Below are positions 8,579-17,254 of a stretch of 64,000 nt of DNA, one piece after another (the first letter of the stretch is position 1; every line of letters starts with the position of its first letter). The stretch is from Acidobacteriota bacterium (lineage in GTDB: Bacteria > Acidobacteriota > Terriglobia > Bryobacterales > Bryobacteraceae): contig JANXRE010000016.1 in the NCBI GenBank assembly GCA_025353165.1, forward strand, positions 1-64,000, read 5' to 3'. The notes beneath the pieces were generated by a model. It ran no database searches. It was not told where the DNA came from and saw only the letters and a program-made list of their open reading frames with translations. The position numbers and the translations under genes were made by a program.

Positions 8579-9028
8579 TTACCTCTCCACTTTGATGACG
8601 AAGTAAGTGAAGTTCTTCCCCTTATCCACCAGTAACTGATGGGGAACGCCGGCCGGGATGTGAACCACATCCCCGGCCGCGAGTTTCTGTTTCTCGCCGC
8701 CCTCGATCGTCCCGCCGCGCATCTCTCCCGGCGAGGTCTCCTTTCCGCCGGCCACCTTGCCACCCACCAGCAGCGTCGCCTCGCCACTCTCTACCACGAA
8801 GAAATCGGCCATCTTCTCATGGACCTCCGGCTCTCCGTTCGCCTTGCGATGGGCCAGCATGGTCAGATGATTCCCATAGTTGGCGAGCGTGTCGGATGCC
8901 ATGCGCTCCGCCGTCGCTTTGCCGGCTAGTACTTTCTCCTTGGCCTTGAGCTCAGAGGCGCGCCAAATGGTGAAATCGGCCGCTAGCGTGCAGGCGGCCA
9001 TCGACAGGAATAGGAGTGCGATCTTCAT
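8579..9028 (-). CDS. Secreted cupin-domain protein
   Basis: 149 residues with a signal peptide (MKIALLFLSMAACTLA). The cupin signature is visible as EVHEKMADFFVVESGEATLLVGG and, later, LAAGDVVHIPAGVPHQLL. Single-domain cupins bind a metal through His/Glu and may be enzymes or sensors; the substrate is unknown. The start is at 9028, where it overlaps the stop of the upstream DUF2961 gene (ATGA), so the two are co-translated and may act on the same compound. Confidence 0.8.
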   Translation of the reverse strand: MKIALLFLSMAACTLAADFTIWRASELKAKEKVLAGKATAERMASDTLANYGNHLTMLAHRKANGEPEVHEKMADFFVVESGEATLLVGGKVAGGKETSPGEMRGGTIEGGEKQKLAAGDVVHIPAGVPHQLLVDKGKNFTYFVIKVER

Positions 9029-10143
9029 GATGCGGTCCTCACGTTCGGCATGCGGTCGTGCACGGCGGGCAGCGCCGGGAATTCGGTATAGGGCTTGTCC
9101 TGGTACCAATAGCAAACCGAAAAGAAATTGTCGCCTCGATCGTTCGCATGCCCGTGCTCCATGGTGTGCTTCAGAGACTTCGTGAAGGTCACCGGATTAT
9201 CTCCGTGCCAGCGATAGACGCAGTACCGGCCACCCGTCCGTTCCGGCGCGGCGATCAGAGGCGCCCCGTACATGTGGTGCGCGAACGGCATCGCGTCGTC
9301 CCGGCCGCCGAAGTCCCAGCTTCCGAGCAGGTAATCTTCCGACCCCGTACCCGTGATCAGCGGCTTGGTGTCGTCGTCGACGAAGATCATTTCGTCGCCC
9401 TCTCCCCACCAGCCGTCCTTGTTCTGTAGAACTCCGAGCGTGATCCCCATGAGGTGACCGCGGCCCTTCGTCTCGGCGTAGACGTAGTTCAGGCGGCCGT
9501 CCGGATTCAGCTTCGCGGCCTCGCCCGTAGTCGGAACGCACGGCGCAGCCTGCCGGTACTGTGCGTGGAAGTAGAGCGCGTCCGCCGGCAGCGACGCCAC
9601 GTTCTGATAATCGATGTTCGAGTAGAACGCTTCGACCTTGGCCTTCGACTGGTTCTCCACGGTGATGCGCGCTTGCCGGTACGGCATGGCGAAGTAGCAG
9701 TTCAGCGATTTCCCGGGGGAACACGCGAGGTAAGCCGACTCGTAGATGAAATACGAGTTCAGCGTGAGGCCGAAGAAGTCGCCGATCGGCGCTTCGACGC
9801 TGGGGCGTGAACTGCCATCCCAATAGACGCGCAGCACCAGTTCCTTCAGATGATCATCCGGCGCGGCAATCGTGAACCAGATGTGTGTGATGACGCCGGG
9901 GCTGTTCGATTTAAACACTTCGAGGGTCTCGCCCGCGGGGATGTTCCAGTAATCCTGGTTTCCCCCGGTGCGGTCGAAGCTGGACTGCTTCAGCGATTGA
10001 TAGTTTTGCGCCCGGGCATATTTCGGGAGCCAGTTGCTTTCTGAAGAGCGCAGGTTCTGCGCGGGCGCGCCGGCCGGAGCGGCGGCTGCAATTCCCGAGG
10101 CGGCGAAGATGCGGCGCAAAAAGCCGCGGCGATCGTTTGACAT
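9025..10143 (-). CDS. DUF2961 (GH172-type) exported protein
   Basis: 372 residues. A Tat-like signal (RRGFLRRIFAASGIAAAA) leads to a DUF2961 domain: ITHIWFTIAAPDDH, YWDGSSRPSVEAPIGDFFG, GRGHLMGITLG, WWGEGDEMIFVDDD, GTGSEDYLLGSWDF. Some DUF2961 members were shown to be fructofuranosidases (GH172), so action on glycans outside the cytoplasm is likely. The ATG at 10143 begins exactly at the signal peptide; the longer in-frame extension upstream has no support. It lies in a two-gene unit with the cupin gene. Confidence 0.85.
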   Translation of the reverse strand: MSNDRRGFLRRIFAASGIAAAAPAGAPAQNLRSSESNWLPKYARAQNYQSLKQSSFDRTGGNQDYWNIPAGETLEVFKSNSPGVITHIWFTIAAPDDHLKELVLRVYWDGSSRPSVEAPIGDFFGLTLNSYFIYESAYLACSPGKSLNCYFAMPYRQARITVENQSKAKVEAFYSNIDYQNVASLPADALYFHAQYRQAAPCVPTTGEAAKLNPDGRLNYVYAETKGRGHLMGITLGVLQNKDGWWGEGDEMIFVDDDTKPLITGTGSEDYLLGSWDFGGRDDAMPFAHHMYGAPLIAAPERTGGRYCVYRWHGDNPVTFTKSLKHTMEHGHANDRGDNFFSVCYWYQDKPYTEFPALPAVHDRMPNVRTAS

Positions 10144-10311
10144 GGCGTTTTGAATTATATCGAGTGTGGGGCGGGTATAGGTGATTGAGGGTCCACGAAT
10201 GGTGCGCCGTTTCCCAACAACCGCCCGCTCCTTGACGGTTACTACCCGAACCGCTGTCCTACCGGCAGAGGTCTGGATTCCGGACTTCCGGAATCGACGG
10301 TCGACGTTTTT

Positions 10312-10659
10312 ATGAACACTACTGCCAGAATTCAACATGAAGGCCAAGTGACCATTCCCACGAGTGTCAGGCGCCAGGCTGGCCTGGCACAGGGCGACTT
10401 GGTCAACTTTGCTTTTCAGCGCGGCAAGATAGTCATCACCCCAAAACTCGTGATCGACCGCTCCAAGTTTCCCATAGCTGACAACGAATACACCCCGGAC
10501 CAGCGAAAGATCGTCCACGCCCGCCTGGCTGAAGGGTTGGCCGACATTAAAGCGGGCCGCACCTATGGACCCTTTAAATCCGCCGATGAGATGATCGGAC
10601 ACATGAAAGCGCCGCTCAAGAAGAGAACAGCCGCTAAAAAAGTCAGCACCTCTCGATGA
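10312..10659 (+). CDS. AbrB/MazE-like antitoxin
   Basis: 115 residues. The N-terminal ~45 form a swapped-hairpin AbrB domain (EGQVTIPTSVRRQAGLAQGD, GKIVITPK), followed by a helical tail typical of antitoxins paired with RelE-type toxins. It should bind its own promoter and the toxin. The stop overlaps the start of the broken toxin frame (ATGA), the usual antitoxin-first layout. The 168-bp gap before it holds the divergent promoters for this gene and the DUF2961 gene; nothing else is recognised there. Confidence 0.8.
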   Translation: MNTTARIQHEGQVTIPTSVRRQAGLAQGDLVNFAFQRGKIVITPKLVIDRSKFPIADNEYTPDQRKIVHARLAEGLADIKAGRTYGPFKSADEMIGHMKAPLKKRTAAKKVSTSR

Positions 10660-10900
10660 ACAGCGGCTATTCCCGCCGGGCCCGGAGGTCCCTTGGCGAC
10701 GCCTCTGACCAGGTACGCAAAGCGTTCTTCAAACAGGTCAAATTCTAGAACAGACTCTTCCTCATCCATCGCTACGCGCCAAGAAATACGACGAAGAAGC
10801 CGGCCTCTGGCAGGCGCGCGTCAACTAGAACTGGCGTTTTTATTTTCCAATTCGGGACGATCTCTACTACATCGTGGACTTCATCTCTCATCCCAAATAG
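10656..10900 (+). pseudogene. RelE/ParE-type toxin remnant
   Basis: Starts with ATG overlapping the antitoxin stop. The first frame gives QVRKAFFKQVKF then a TAG. A one-base shift gives QILEQTLPHPSLRAKKYDE, LWQARVN, a second in-frame TAG, then NWRFYFPIRDDLYYI and a normal C-terminal end. Joined, these pieces match the ~80-residue toxin that normally follows this antitoxin. A frameshift near 10735 and a nonsense codon near 10828 both break it, so one sequencing error cannot restore the gene. Confidence 0.8.
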
Positions 10901-10944
10901 AACCGCCCGCCCAATCCACGCCGTATTGTTCTCGCCGCCGTAAC

Positions 10945-12240
10945 TCAGGCCTGGTCTGCTTCGAGCCGTCCACCGGCTTTCTTATCCGCTCTCAGCAACA
11001 GATACGAAAATAGCAGCCCGCAACACCCGAGAGCGCCGAACATGATCTGGCTCGCGGTATACCCGCGCGTTGTGTCGCGCAGCGAGCCGTTGAAATACGG
11101 GAATACCAGCAGGCCGATGTTCTGGAACGCGGTCATCAGCCCGAACGCGGTGCCCACGCGCGCTTCATCCACCACCAGAGGCACGCACGGCCACACACAA
11201 GCGGGTACCAGGACGAAAGCTGCACCCAGAACGATCATGGGCAGCACCGGAGGGAGGTGCGCGAGCCCCAGTACGAGATGCGCCGGAATCAGCAGCAACG
11301 AGCCGAGCAGCATCAAGCTCGCGCGCCGGCCGATCTTGTCCACCAGCGTTCCGGCGAACGGCGCCAGCAGCATCGACGCGGTGATGATGATCGACGTGGT
11401 CCCCTGCGCGGTCGAGAACATGTGGGTAAAGTTGTAGAACACGCCTGCGAAGAATCCAAGGCCCTCTCCGGACGCGAGTGCGAGTCCCCATTTTTCGTGA
11501 AAGAAATCCGTGGACAGGGCGGTGAACGGGAAGATTGCCGAATAAAAGGTCACGCAAATCGCCACCAGGTACCAATACGACGGCGTGAACTTGCGGATGT
11601 CCGCCCATTTGATCTTGTCGCCCGATCCGGCTTCGGGAAGACGCAGGACGGGCTCGGCGCGACGGTCGAGCACCGTGTATACCCAGTTGGCGATCAGGCT
11701 GGCCACGCAGAGAGCGGCGGCGATCCACAACGCCCCGCGAAAGCCGAAGCGGGTGGCCAGCAACGCTTCGGTGTTGAACGAAAACAGCGTGCCGAGCCGG
11801 CTCATCGTGAGGGTGACGCCGAACGCCAGCGCCAGTTCCTTGCCGGTAAACCAGCGCGCGACGAGGGCGCTCTGCGCCACGATCAACGACTCTGAGCCCA
11901 TGCCGAAAATGATGCGCCCCAAGTACATCTCATGGACGCCGGGCGCCCAGGCTACGATGCCCGCGCCGGCTACGACGAACACTGAGAAGATCAGACTGGC
12001 GCGCCGCACGCCGGCCCGATCGATCAGGAATCCGGCCGCGAGAACGGCAAACACCGCCGCGATGCTGTACATGGAGTACATCGTTCCGATGGCGGTCCGG
12101 TCGGTGTGGAAGTACTGAATGAGGTTGGTCTCGATTGCCCCGACGCTGTCGTAGGCGAAGTAACTCCCGAAAGCCATCAGGCTGGCAAAAGTAAGGATCG
12201 TAAAACGGTATGGCCTACCCGCCGGATGAAGAGTATTCAC
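10945..12240 (-). CDS. MFS transporter (MFSD1-like)
   Basis: 431 residues with twelve predicted membrane segments and the MFS motif A-like loop GFLIDRAGVRRAS plus its second-half counterpart GTLVDKIGRRASL. The first helix (FGSYFAYDSVGAIETNL) and the MYSIYS-like second helix (GTMYSMYSIAAVF) resemble MFSD1-type transporters, which carry dipeptides in animals; the substrate here is not known. It starts with GTG. It is transcribed in the same direction as nothing close by except the upstream secreted enzyme (24-bp gap), so the two may be one unit: degradation and uptake. Confidence 0.8.
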   Translation of the reverse strand: MNTLHPAGRPYRFTILTFASLMAFGSYFAYDSVGAIETNLIQYFHTDRTAIGTMYSMYSIAAVFAVLAAGFLIDRAGVRRASLIFSVFVVAGAGIVAWAPGVHEMYLGRIIFGMGSESLIVAQSALVARWFTGKELALAFGVTLTMSRLGTLFSFNTEALLATRFGFRGALWIAAALCVASLIANWVYTVLDRRAEPVLRLPEAGSGDKIKWADIRKFTPSYWYLVAICVTFYSAIFPFTALSTDFFHEKWGLALASGEGLGFFAGVFYNFTHMFSTAQGTTSIIITASMLLAPFAGTLVDKIGRRASLMLLGSLLLIPAHLVLGLAHLPPVLPMIVLGAAFVLVPACVWPCVPLVVDEARVGTAFGLMTAFQNIGLLVFPYFNGSLRDTTRGYTASQIMFGALGCCGLLFSYLLLRADKKAGGRLEADQA

Positions 12241-12264
12241 TGGTTCTTGTAAGTTACCACAGGC

Positions 12265-14400
12265 CTAACGGACGACCACCTCCACCGGATTGGCAGTCTG
12301 GCCGTCGCCAACCAGCACGACGTTCACTTTCCCCGCGCCCGCAAAGGAGCGGGGCACCGGGCCCGCGTTGACCTGGTCCAATCCTTCATAGGTCCCTTGC
12401 GGTCCGAAGTAGATCACCGGCACGCTCTGCCCTCCCACCGTTACGGCGACGTTTTGCGCATTGCGAATCCCGGTCGCATAGAGCGCGAGATAGACGAGGT
12501 CGGTATCCGGACCCAGGTCGATCGGCCGGGGCACGACGTGGTTCGAGGCATCCACGTCGTAGACCGACTCGAGCGGCTGAGTCACGCCGGCCCGCACTCG
12601 TATGACGTTGGCCGCCGCTAGCGCAGTCGCATTCAATTGAAAAATGCCGGGCGCGACGCCCGCAATCTGAACCGGCCCCGCAACCGTAACGCCCGTCGGA
12701 GGCGTCACCTCCACCACAGCCGGTCCGGAGCGCGTCCCCGACGGAATCTGGAAATTCACCTGTGCCGCCGAGACGTACAACAGAGGCGCCGTTCGCGCGG
12801 TACCTGTCGAGTCCCTCACCGTGACCGCGGTCCCTCCGAGGTTCTTCGGAAAGGGAACCGTTTGCGCCTGCACCGTCGCGGTCGCCAGTCCCGCGCCGGT
12901 AACCATCGCGATGGACTCCGCCGCCAGCGGGCCCTCCAGGAAACTGGCCGCTGAAACCGTCAACGCCGCGGCCGGCGCGGCGGGCGGGACTCCCTGAAAC
13001 ATCACGGCCTGGTAGATGCCGGAAAGGTCGAAGGTCTCGGTCACCGAGCGGATCGGGGCGGAGAAGTAATACGGATGGGTTGTGGCGGGATCCACGCCGT
13101 CCGCGAAGGCGTAATGCAAAGTGAACGGCTTGCCGAGCAACTGCTGCGAAGTGATGTAACCCACCAGGGCATGCTCGAAGTCGTGGTATGCGCTCTTCCA
13201 CTGCCACGTCTTGGGGAAGTTGCGCTGCGGTGCGTTGGTGCCGAAGTCCACTCCGTTCCACACTTCGCCGTGTTGATGATCCACGAAGTATTGGAACCAG
13301 TACTGGTTGGTTTGCGGCAGATGCTGGCCCGCGCTTGCGTCCATCAACGCGAGCGATCCCGACAGTTGGTCGAGCTCGCAGTACACCCACCAGTTCTTGT
13401 TCTTATCGACCGCGCCGCCCGCGAGAACTCCTTCCGCCCAGGAGCCGTCCGCGGCGAGGAACGATCGCTCCAGGTGCCGGCGGCCGTTCGCCGCGCCAAT
13501 GTTGAAGAGCCCAGTGTCGCCGGTGATCTGCCCGGTCCAGCGGATCATCCACAACGCTTTACTGGTGTGTCCGAAATCGACGCCGGTGAAGGCGAGGTCC
13601 CGGTCCTGCGGCGTGTTGGCCGCGAGAAACATGAGGTTGTCCGAGGGCGAGTAGAACGTCCCCAGGATCGAACGGGACAGCGTGGCGAGACTCTGCTTCC
13701 ACTGGCTTTGGTACGGCTCCGGCAGAACGGGCGTCAGCAGAACCAGGTACGTATTCATCTGGTCGAGGTCGGCCACCAGTTGCCGCTGAGTGTTGGAGCC
13801 CGGCTGCCACTGCATAGCTCCCAGCGGCTGGTTGTAGTAGGTGCCGAGGATGTAGTCCTTGATGGAGGTGATGGACGGCAGCACGTCCGGATCGCGCGTC
13901 AGGTAGTAGTAGAACGCGAGTCCGAGCAATCCGTACCCGAGCTGCTGCGGATCGCGGAGGTTGCGGTCGACGCCCCATGTCCCGCTGGTCAGATCCAGTT
14001 GCGTGAACATCCCGCCCGCCGGATCGGTGGCGTTCCGGCGGATGTAGTCCACGCCGGCTTTCATCCAGGCCAGGTATCGCGGGTCGCCGGTCAGGTGGTA
14101 CGCCACGCCGTATCCGTAGGTCTGGCGTGAAAGTGGTACGAGATAGCGGGCAGGGAACAGGAGATAGCTGTTGCCCAAGATCGGTGGACAGGGATTCTTG
14201 TAGTCCAGCAACGAGCCGTCGTCGCAACGCGTCGACGGAAACGCGCCAACGGGATCACCGAGGGCGGCGGGAACCGTCCAGAACGGCAGCAGATCGTTAT
14301 TGAGATGGTTGAGCCACGCCGCGCCGTCCGGCAACACCTGGGCGTGCGCGGCGGTGAGAAAAAGGATGGCTAAGCAGAGGAAAAGATACTTGCGTTTCAT
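12265..14400 (-). CDS. Secreted AGE-fold (alpha/alpha-barrel) enzyme with Solibacter-type C-terminal domain
   Basis: 711 residues. Signal peptide (LFLCLAILFLTAAHA), then ~450 residues of alpha/alpha-barrel resembling N-acylglucosamine 2-epimerase/glycoside hydrolase-like proteins (WMKAGVDYIRRNA, WVYCELDQLSGSLALMD, KTWQWKSAYHDFEHALVGY). From about residue 490 to the end is a TIGR03437-like domain (AASFLEGPLAAESI..., LLYVSAAQVNFQIP, GVAPGIFQ, VYLALYATGIRNA), a beta domain common on secreted proteins of Solibacter. Likely isomerises or cleaves a sugar outside the cytoplasm; the exact substrate is unknown. The upstream neighbour region holds an aminotransferase remnant. Confidence 0.8.
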   Translation of the reverse strand: MKRKYLFLCLAILFLTAAHAQVLPDGAAWLNHLNNDLLPFWTVPAALGDPVGAFPSTRCDDGSLLDYKNPCPPILGNSYLLFPARYLVPLSRQTYGYGVAYHLTGDPRYLAWMKAGVDYIRRNATDPAGGMFTQLDLTSGTWGVDRNLRDPQQLGYGLLGLAFYYYLTRDPDVLPSITSIKDYILGTYYNQPLGAMQWQPGSNTQRQLVADLDQMNTYLVLLTPVLPEPYQSQWKQSLATLSRSILGTFYSPSDNLMFLAANTPQDRDLAFTGVDFGHTSKALWMIRWTGQITGDTGLFNIGAANGRRHLERSFLAADGSWAEGVLAGGAVDKNKNWWVYCELDQLSGSLALMDASAGQHLPQTNQYWFQYFVDHQHGEVWNGVDFGTNAPQRNFPKTWQWKSAYHDFEHALVGYITSQQLLGKPFTLHYAFADGVDPATTHPYYFSAPIRSVTETFDLSGIYQAVMFQGVPPAAPAAALTVSAASFLEGPLAAESIAMVTGAGLATATVQAQTVPFPKNLGGTAVTVRDSTGTARTAPLLYVSAAQVNFQIPSGTRSGPAVVEVTPPTGVTVAGPVQIAGVAPGIFQLNATALAAANVIRVRAGVTQPLESVYDVDASNHVVPRPIDLGPDTDLVYLALYATGIRNAQNVAVTVGGQSVPVIYFGPQGTYEGLDQVNAGPVPRSFAGAGKVNVVLVGDGQTANPVEVVVR

Positions 14401-14408
14401 GAATGCCT

Positions 14409-15148
14409 TCAGCGTACACCCGCCGCCAGGCTATCTTCGAGGATCTCCAGCGCCCGGCCCATCTCTACCTGAGTGACGATCAGCGGCGGCGTGAGCGTGA
14501 TCACGTTCCCCATGGTCACCTTGAAGCTCAGGCCGCGCGACCGGGCCTCGTACATCACGCGCTCGGCCAGATCGGCGGTGGACAGTTCGACGTTGATGAG
14601 CAGGCCGAGCCCCCTCACATCGCGGATGTGCGGCAGGCGGGCCTGCCTTTCACCTAGCCGGTCTCGATAAACTCCAGCGTGGCGAGCGCGGCGGCGCACG
14701 CCACCGGATTCTTCTCGTGCGTGGAGTGGCCGAGCGCGATGTAGGGCGCGACGTGGAGCTCCTCCCGCGCGATGATTCCCGCCAGCGGGAACAGCGCGCC
14801 TCCCAGGCTCTTGCCGACGACGAGAATATCGGGGACCACGTCGTAGTGCTCGCAACTGAACATGCGCCCGGTGCGGCGTAGCCCGTGGATCTCGTCGAGG
14901 ATCAGCAGCGCTCCATGCCGGTCGCACGCGGCTCCTACCCGCTTCCAATAATCCGGGGGCGGGATGACGCCCGTGTTGCGCACCGTCTCGGCCACCACCG
15001 CGCCGACGTCGCCCTCTTTCTCCATCCCGTACTCGATGTGGTCGGCGCAGCGCAGATTGCAGGATCCGTTGCAGCCGAACAAGTAACGGCACGCATCCGG
15101 CGGGGGACCGTGCTCGGTCCCGGGCAGCAGTGAAACGCGATATCGAGA
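14409..15148 (-). pseudogene. Class III aminotransferase remnant
   Basis: Only the central and C-terminal parts of a PLP-dependent class III aminotransferase remain. The central piece begins LLPGTEHGPPPDA, has the PLP-region LLILDEIHGL and the Schiff-base lysine segment VVGKSLGGALFPLA, and stops at TAG after LEFIETG (14654). The C-terminal piece, in another frame, has LPHIRDVRGLGLLINVEL and ITLTPPLIVT. About 180 N-terminal residues are missing, ~20 residues are lost at the frame junction, and a TGA precedes the fragment at 15149-15151. It cannot make a full enzyme. Confidence 0.8.
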
Positions 15149-15171
15149 TCAACCAGGCGTGGACGTAGCGA

Positions 15172-16077
15172 TCAGGAATGCTTGATAAACGTGCCGTCGC
15201 GCAGTTCACCCATCGCCTGGCGTAACTGGTCTTGCGTGTTCATCACGATGGGACCGTACCAGGCCACCGGTTCTTCGAGCGGCTTGCCCGAGACGAGGAG
15301 GAACCGGATTCCTTCCGGCCCGGCCTGCACCACCACCTCGTCGCCCCGGTCGAAGAGAACCAGGGAGTGATTGCCGGCGTCGTAAACGGGCGCGGCGTCC
15401 GGTTCAGCGACCTGCTCGGTGAGGACCGCGCCAGGATCGGAGGAGTCACGGAAAGCGCCGGAACCCGCGAACACGTAGGCGAAAGCGTTGCGCGTGGTCT
15501 CGACCTTCAGCCTTTTCTTGCGTCCGGGCGGGACCGAAATATCCAGGTAGTTCGGATCGGTCGCGACGCCTTCAACGGGACCCCGCTGGCCCCAAAACTC
15601 GCCGCAGATTATGCGGACGCGCGTGCCGTCATCGTCCGTCACCTCCGGAATGACGGCCGACGGAATGTCCTGGTAACGCGGGTCCGTCATCTTCAGGGAT
15701 GCGGGCAGATTGGCCCAGAGTTGAAAGCCGTGCATCCGGCCCTGATGGTCGCCTTTCGGCATCTCCTGGTGCAGGATGCCGCTGCCGGCAGTCATCCACT
15801 GGACGTCGCCGGCCGTCATCTTGCCTGTGTTGCCGAGGCTGTCGCCGTGCTCGACTGAGCCGGCCAGCACATAGGTGATGGTTTCGATGCCGCGGTGCGG
15901 GTGCCAGGGGAATCCGGCCAGATAATCCGCCGGATTGTCGTTGCGGAAATCATCCAGAAGCAGGAATGGATCGAAATCCTTGGTCTTGCCGAAACCGAAA
16001 GCGCGCTGCAATTTCACTCCCGCGCCTTCGATGGTGGCTTTGGTTTGAATGACCTGTCTGATCGGACGGAGCGACAT
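15172..16077 (-). CDS. Pirin family protein
   Basis: 301 residues, two-cupin pirin fold. Metal ligands are visible in FPWHPHRGIETITYVLAG, GSVEHGDSLG and GILHQEMP. Bacterial pirins can act as quercetin 2,3-dioxygenases or regulators; the activity here is not determined. It ends the minus-strand group marR-yceI-pirin, with a 48-bp gap after the yceI stop, which suggests a shared response to aromatic or electrophilic stress. Start ATG 16077 is preceded by GGAGGCAAC. Confidence 0.88.
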   Translation of the reverse strand: MSLRPIRQVIQTKATIEGAGVKLQRAFGFGKTKDFDPFLLLDDFRNDNPADYLAGFPWHPHRGIETITYVLAGSVEHGDSLGNTGKMTAGDVQWMTAGSGILHQEMPKGDHQGRMHGFQLWANLPASLKMTDPRYQDIPSAVIPEVTDDDGTRVRIICGEFWGQRGPVEGVATDPNYLDISVPPGRKKRLKVETTRNAFAYVFAGSGAFRDSSDPGAVLTEQVAEPDAAPVYDAGNHSLVLFDRGDEVVVQAGPEGIRFLLVSGKPLEEPVAWYGPIVMNTQDQLRQAMGELRDGTFIKHS

Positions 16078-16125
16078 AGTTGCCTCCTGTTCAGGCTTTT
16101 ATAAATTGGACGTCAAGAGTAATGG

Positions 16126-16641
16126 TTACATCGTCGCCGACGAGGATGCCACCGGCTCGAGGGCGGCGTTCCAGGTCAGGCCGAAATCCTTGCGATTGAT
16201 CTTTGCGACAGCCGAGAGACCCACGCGCGTGTTGCCCCACGGATCCTTGCCGGGCGCAGTCGGCCCTTCGACGTGGAAGACGACCTGGCGAGTTACACCG
16301 TGAATGGTCAGATCGCCGGGGACTGCCAGTTCATTGCCGCCGGTGCGCTTTACGGTGATCGATTTGAAGCTGAGCGTCGGAAAGGTTTCCACGTCGAAGA
16401 AGTCGGCGCTCTTTAAATGCGCGTCGCGTTGGGCATCGCGGGTGGTTATCGACGCGGCGTCAATGGTGGCCTCGACGCGGGAGTTGGCCAGGTCTGCTTC
16501 GTCCAGGCTCAGGACGCCCGAGATGGCGGTGAACTGCCCTTTTACGTTGGAAATCATCATGTGCTTGACCTTGAACTCGGCGGCGGAGTGAACCGGGTCG
16601 AGATTCCAGGTGGCGGTTTGCGGTGCAGCGATTGTGCTCAT
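16126..16641 (-). CDS. YceI family protein
   Basis: 171 residues. Typical YceI opening (TWNLDPVHSAAEFKVKHMM), ANSRVEATIDAASI, HLKSADFFDVETFPTLSFKS and GDLTIHGVTRQVVF. These lipocalin-like barrels bind isoprenoids or other lipids. Many are periplasmic, but no signal peptide is seen here, so it is probably cytoplasmic. ATG 16641 is chosen because AAAGGAAA lies upstream and the family start is MSTI. The palindrome at 16672-16694 lies just before it. Confidence 0.9.
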   Translation of the reverse strand: MSTIAAPQTATWNLDPVHSAAEFKVKHMMISNVKGQFTAISGVLSLDEADLANSRVEATIDAASITTRDAQRDAHLKSADFFDVETFPTLSFKSITVKRTGGNELAVPGDLTIHGVTRQVVFHVEGPTAPGKDPWGNTRVGLSAVAKINRKDFGLTWNAALEPVASSSATM

Positions 16642-16671
16642 GGCTGTGTTTCCTTTCAAAAGTTTAGATAC

Positions 16672-16694
16672 GTTAGAACGACATTCGTTACAAC
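16672..16694. promoter_or_regulatory. Palindromic operator candidate upstream of yceI
   Basis: A 23-bp inverted repeat with core AACGA-CAT-TCGTT; 8 of the 10 bases in each arm pair (outer bases GTT/AAC also match). It lies 31 bp before the yceI start and shares GTTNNAACGACANT with the palindrome upstream of marR. Binding by the neighbouring MarR regulator is inferred. Confidence 0.5.
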
Positions 16695-16718
16695 AAATAT
16701 ACAAGCCGAATATTGACT

Positions 16719-17165
16719 TCAGCCATTGCGGCAGACCTCCAGCAGGCGGACGAGGGACCGCAGGCGCTCCCGGCCCAAGTGGCTCAACGATGTACGATGC
16801 GTTGCCTGCACCGGCTCATCCAACCGGGCAAGCAGGTCCAGTCCATCCCGCGCGATTCGGGCCAGCATTATGCGCCGATCCTTGGTTTCGCGGCAGCGGG
16901 CGATCAGATTTCGCTTTTCGAGACGGTCGAGCAGGCGTGTGATGTCGGGATCGCGGGTGATCATGCGGTTGCCGATTTCGCCGCACGCCAATCCGTCGGG
17001 AGACCCGCGCAGGATACGGAGGACGTTGTATTGGGTCGGCGACAGATCCTCGCTTTTCAGCAACTGCGCGACCGGACGGGAAAGCATGTCGGCGGCGCGC
17101 AACAACTCCAGGTAAGCGGCCTCTTCCGGACAACCCGAACGGCGAGGCGCTGCTGTTACTTTCAT
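16719..17165 (-). CDS. MarR family transcriptional regulator
   Basis: 148 residues with the winged-helix core (LSPTQYNVLRILRGSPDG, LACGEIGNRMITRDPDITRLLDRLEKRNLI, wing RCRETKDRRIMLARI). MarR dimers usually repress their own operon and release DNA on binding phenolic or reactive ligands. It leads a co-directional group with yceI and pirin; matching palindromes lie upstream of both marR and yceI. Confidence 0.9.
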   Translation of the reverse strand: MKVTAAPRRSGCPEEAAYLELLRAADMLSRPVAQLLKSEDLSPTQYNVLRILRGSPDGLACGEIGNRMITRDPDITRLLDRLEKRNLIARCRETKDRRIMLARIARDGLDLLARLDEPVQATHRTSLSHLGRERLRSLVRLLEVCRNG

Positions 17166-17181
17166 CCCCTCTCAGAATACT

Positions 17182-17193
17182 CGTTGCAACGAC
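17182..17193. promoter_or_regulatory. Perfect palindrome upstream of marR
   Basis: TCGTTGCAACGA is a perfect 12-bp palindrome 17 bp before the marR start and ~60 bp before the divergent Gfo/Idh gene. It shares AACGACA with the yceI-side site. It is well placed for MarR autorepression and could also affect the divergent gene. Confidence 0.5.
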
Positions 17194-17254
17194 AATGGTC
17201 AAGAATGCCCGGCTCCGCGCGGTTGTATATAATCGGGGCGAAAGGAATAAACTC

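Noticed and set aside
9025-10602. Longer start for the DUF2961 protein at 10602
   Set aside because: The twin-arginine signal begins at 10143; the extension runs antisense to the AbrB gene.
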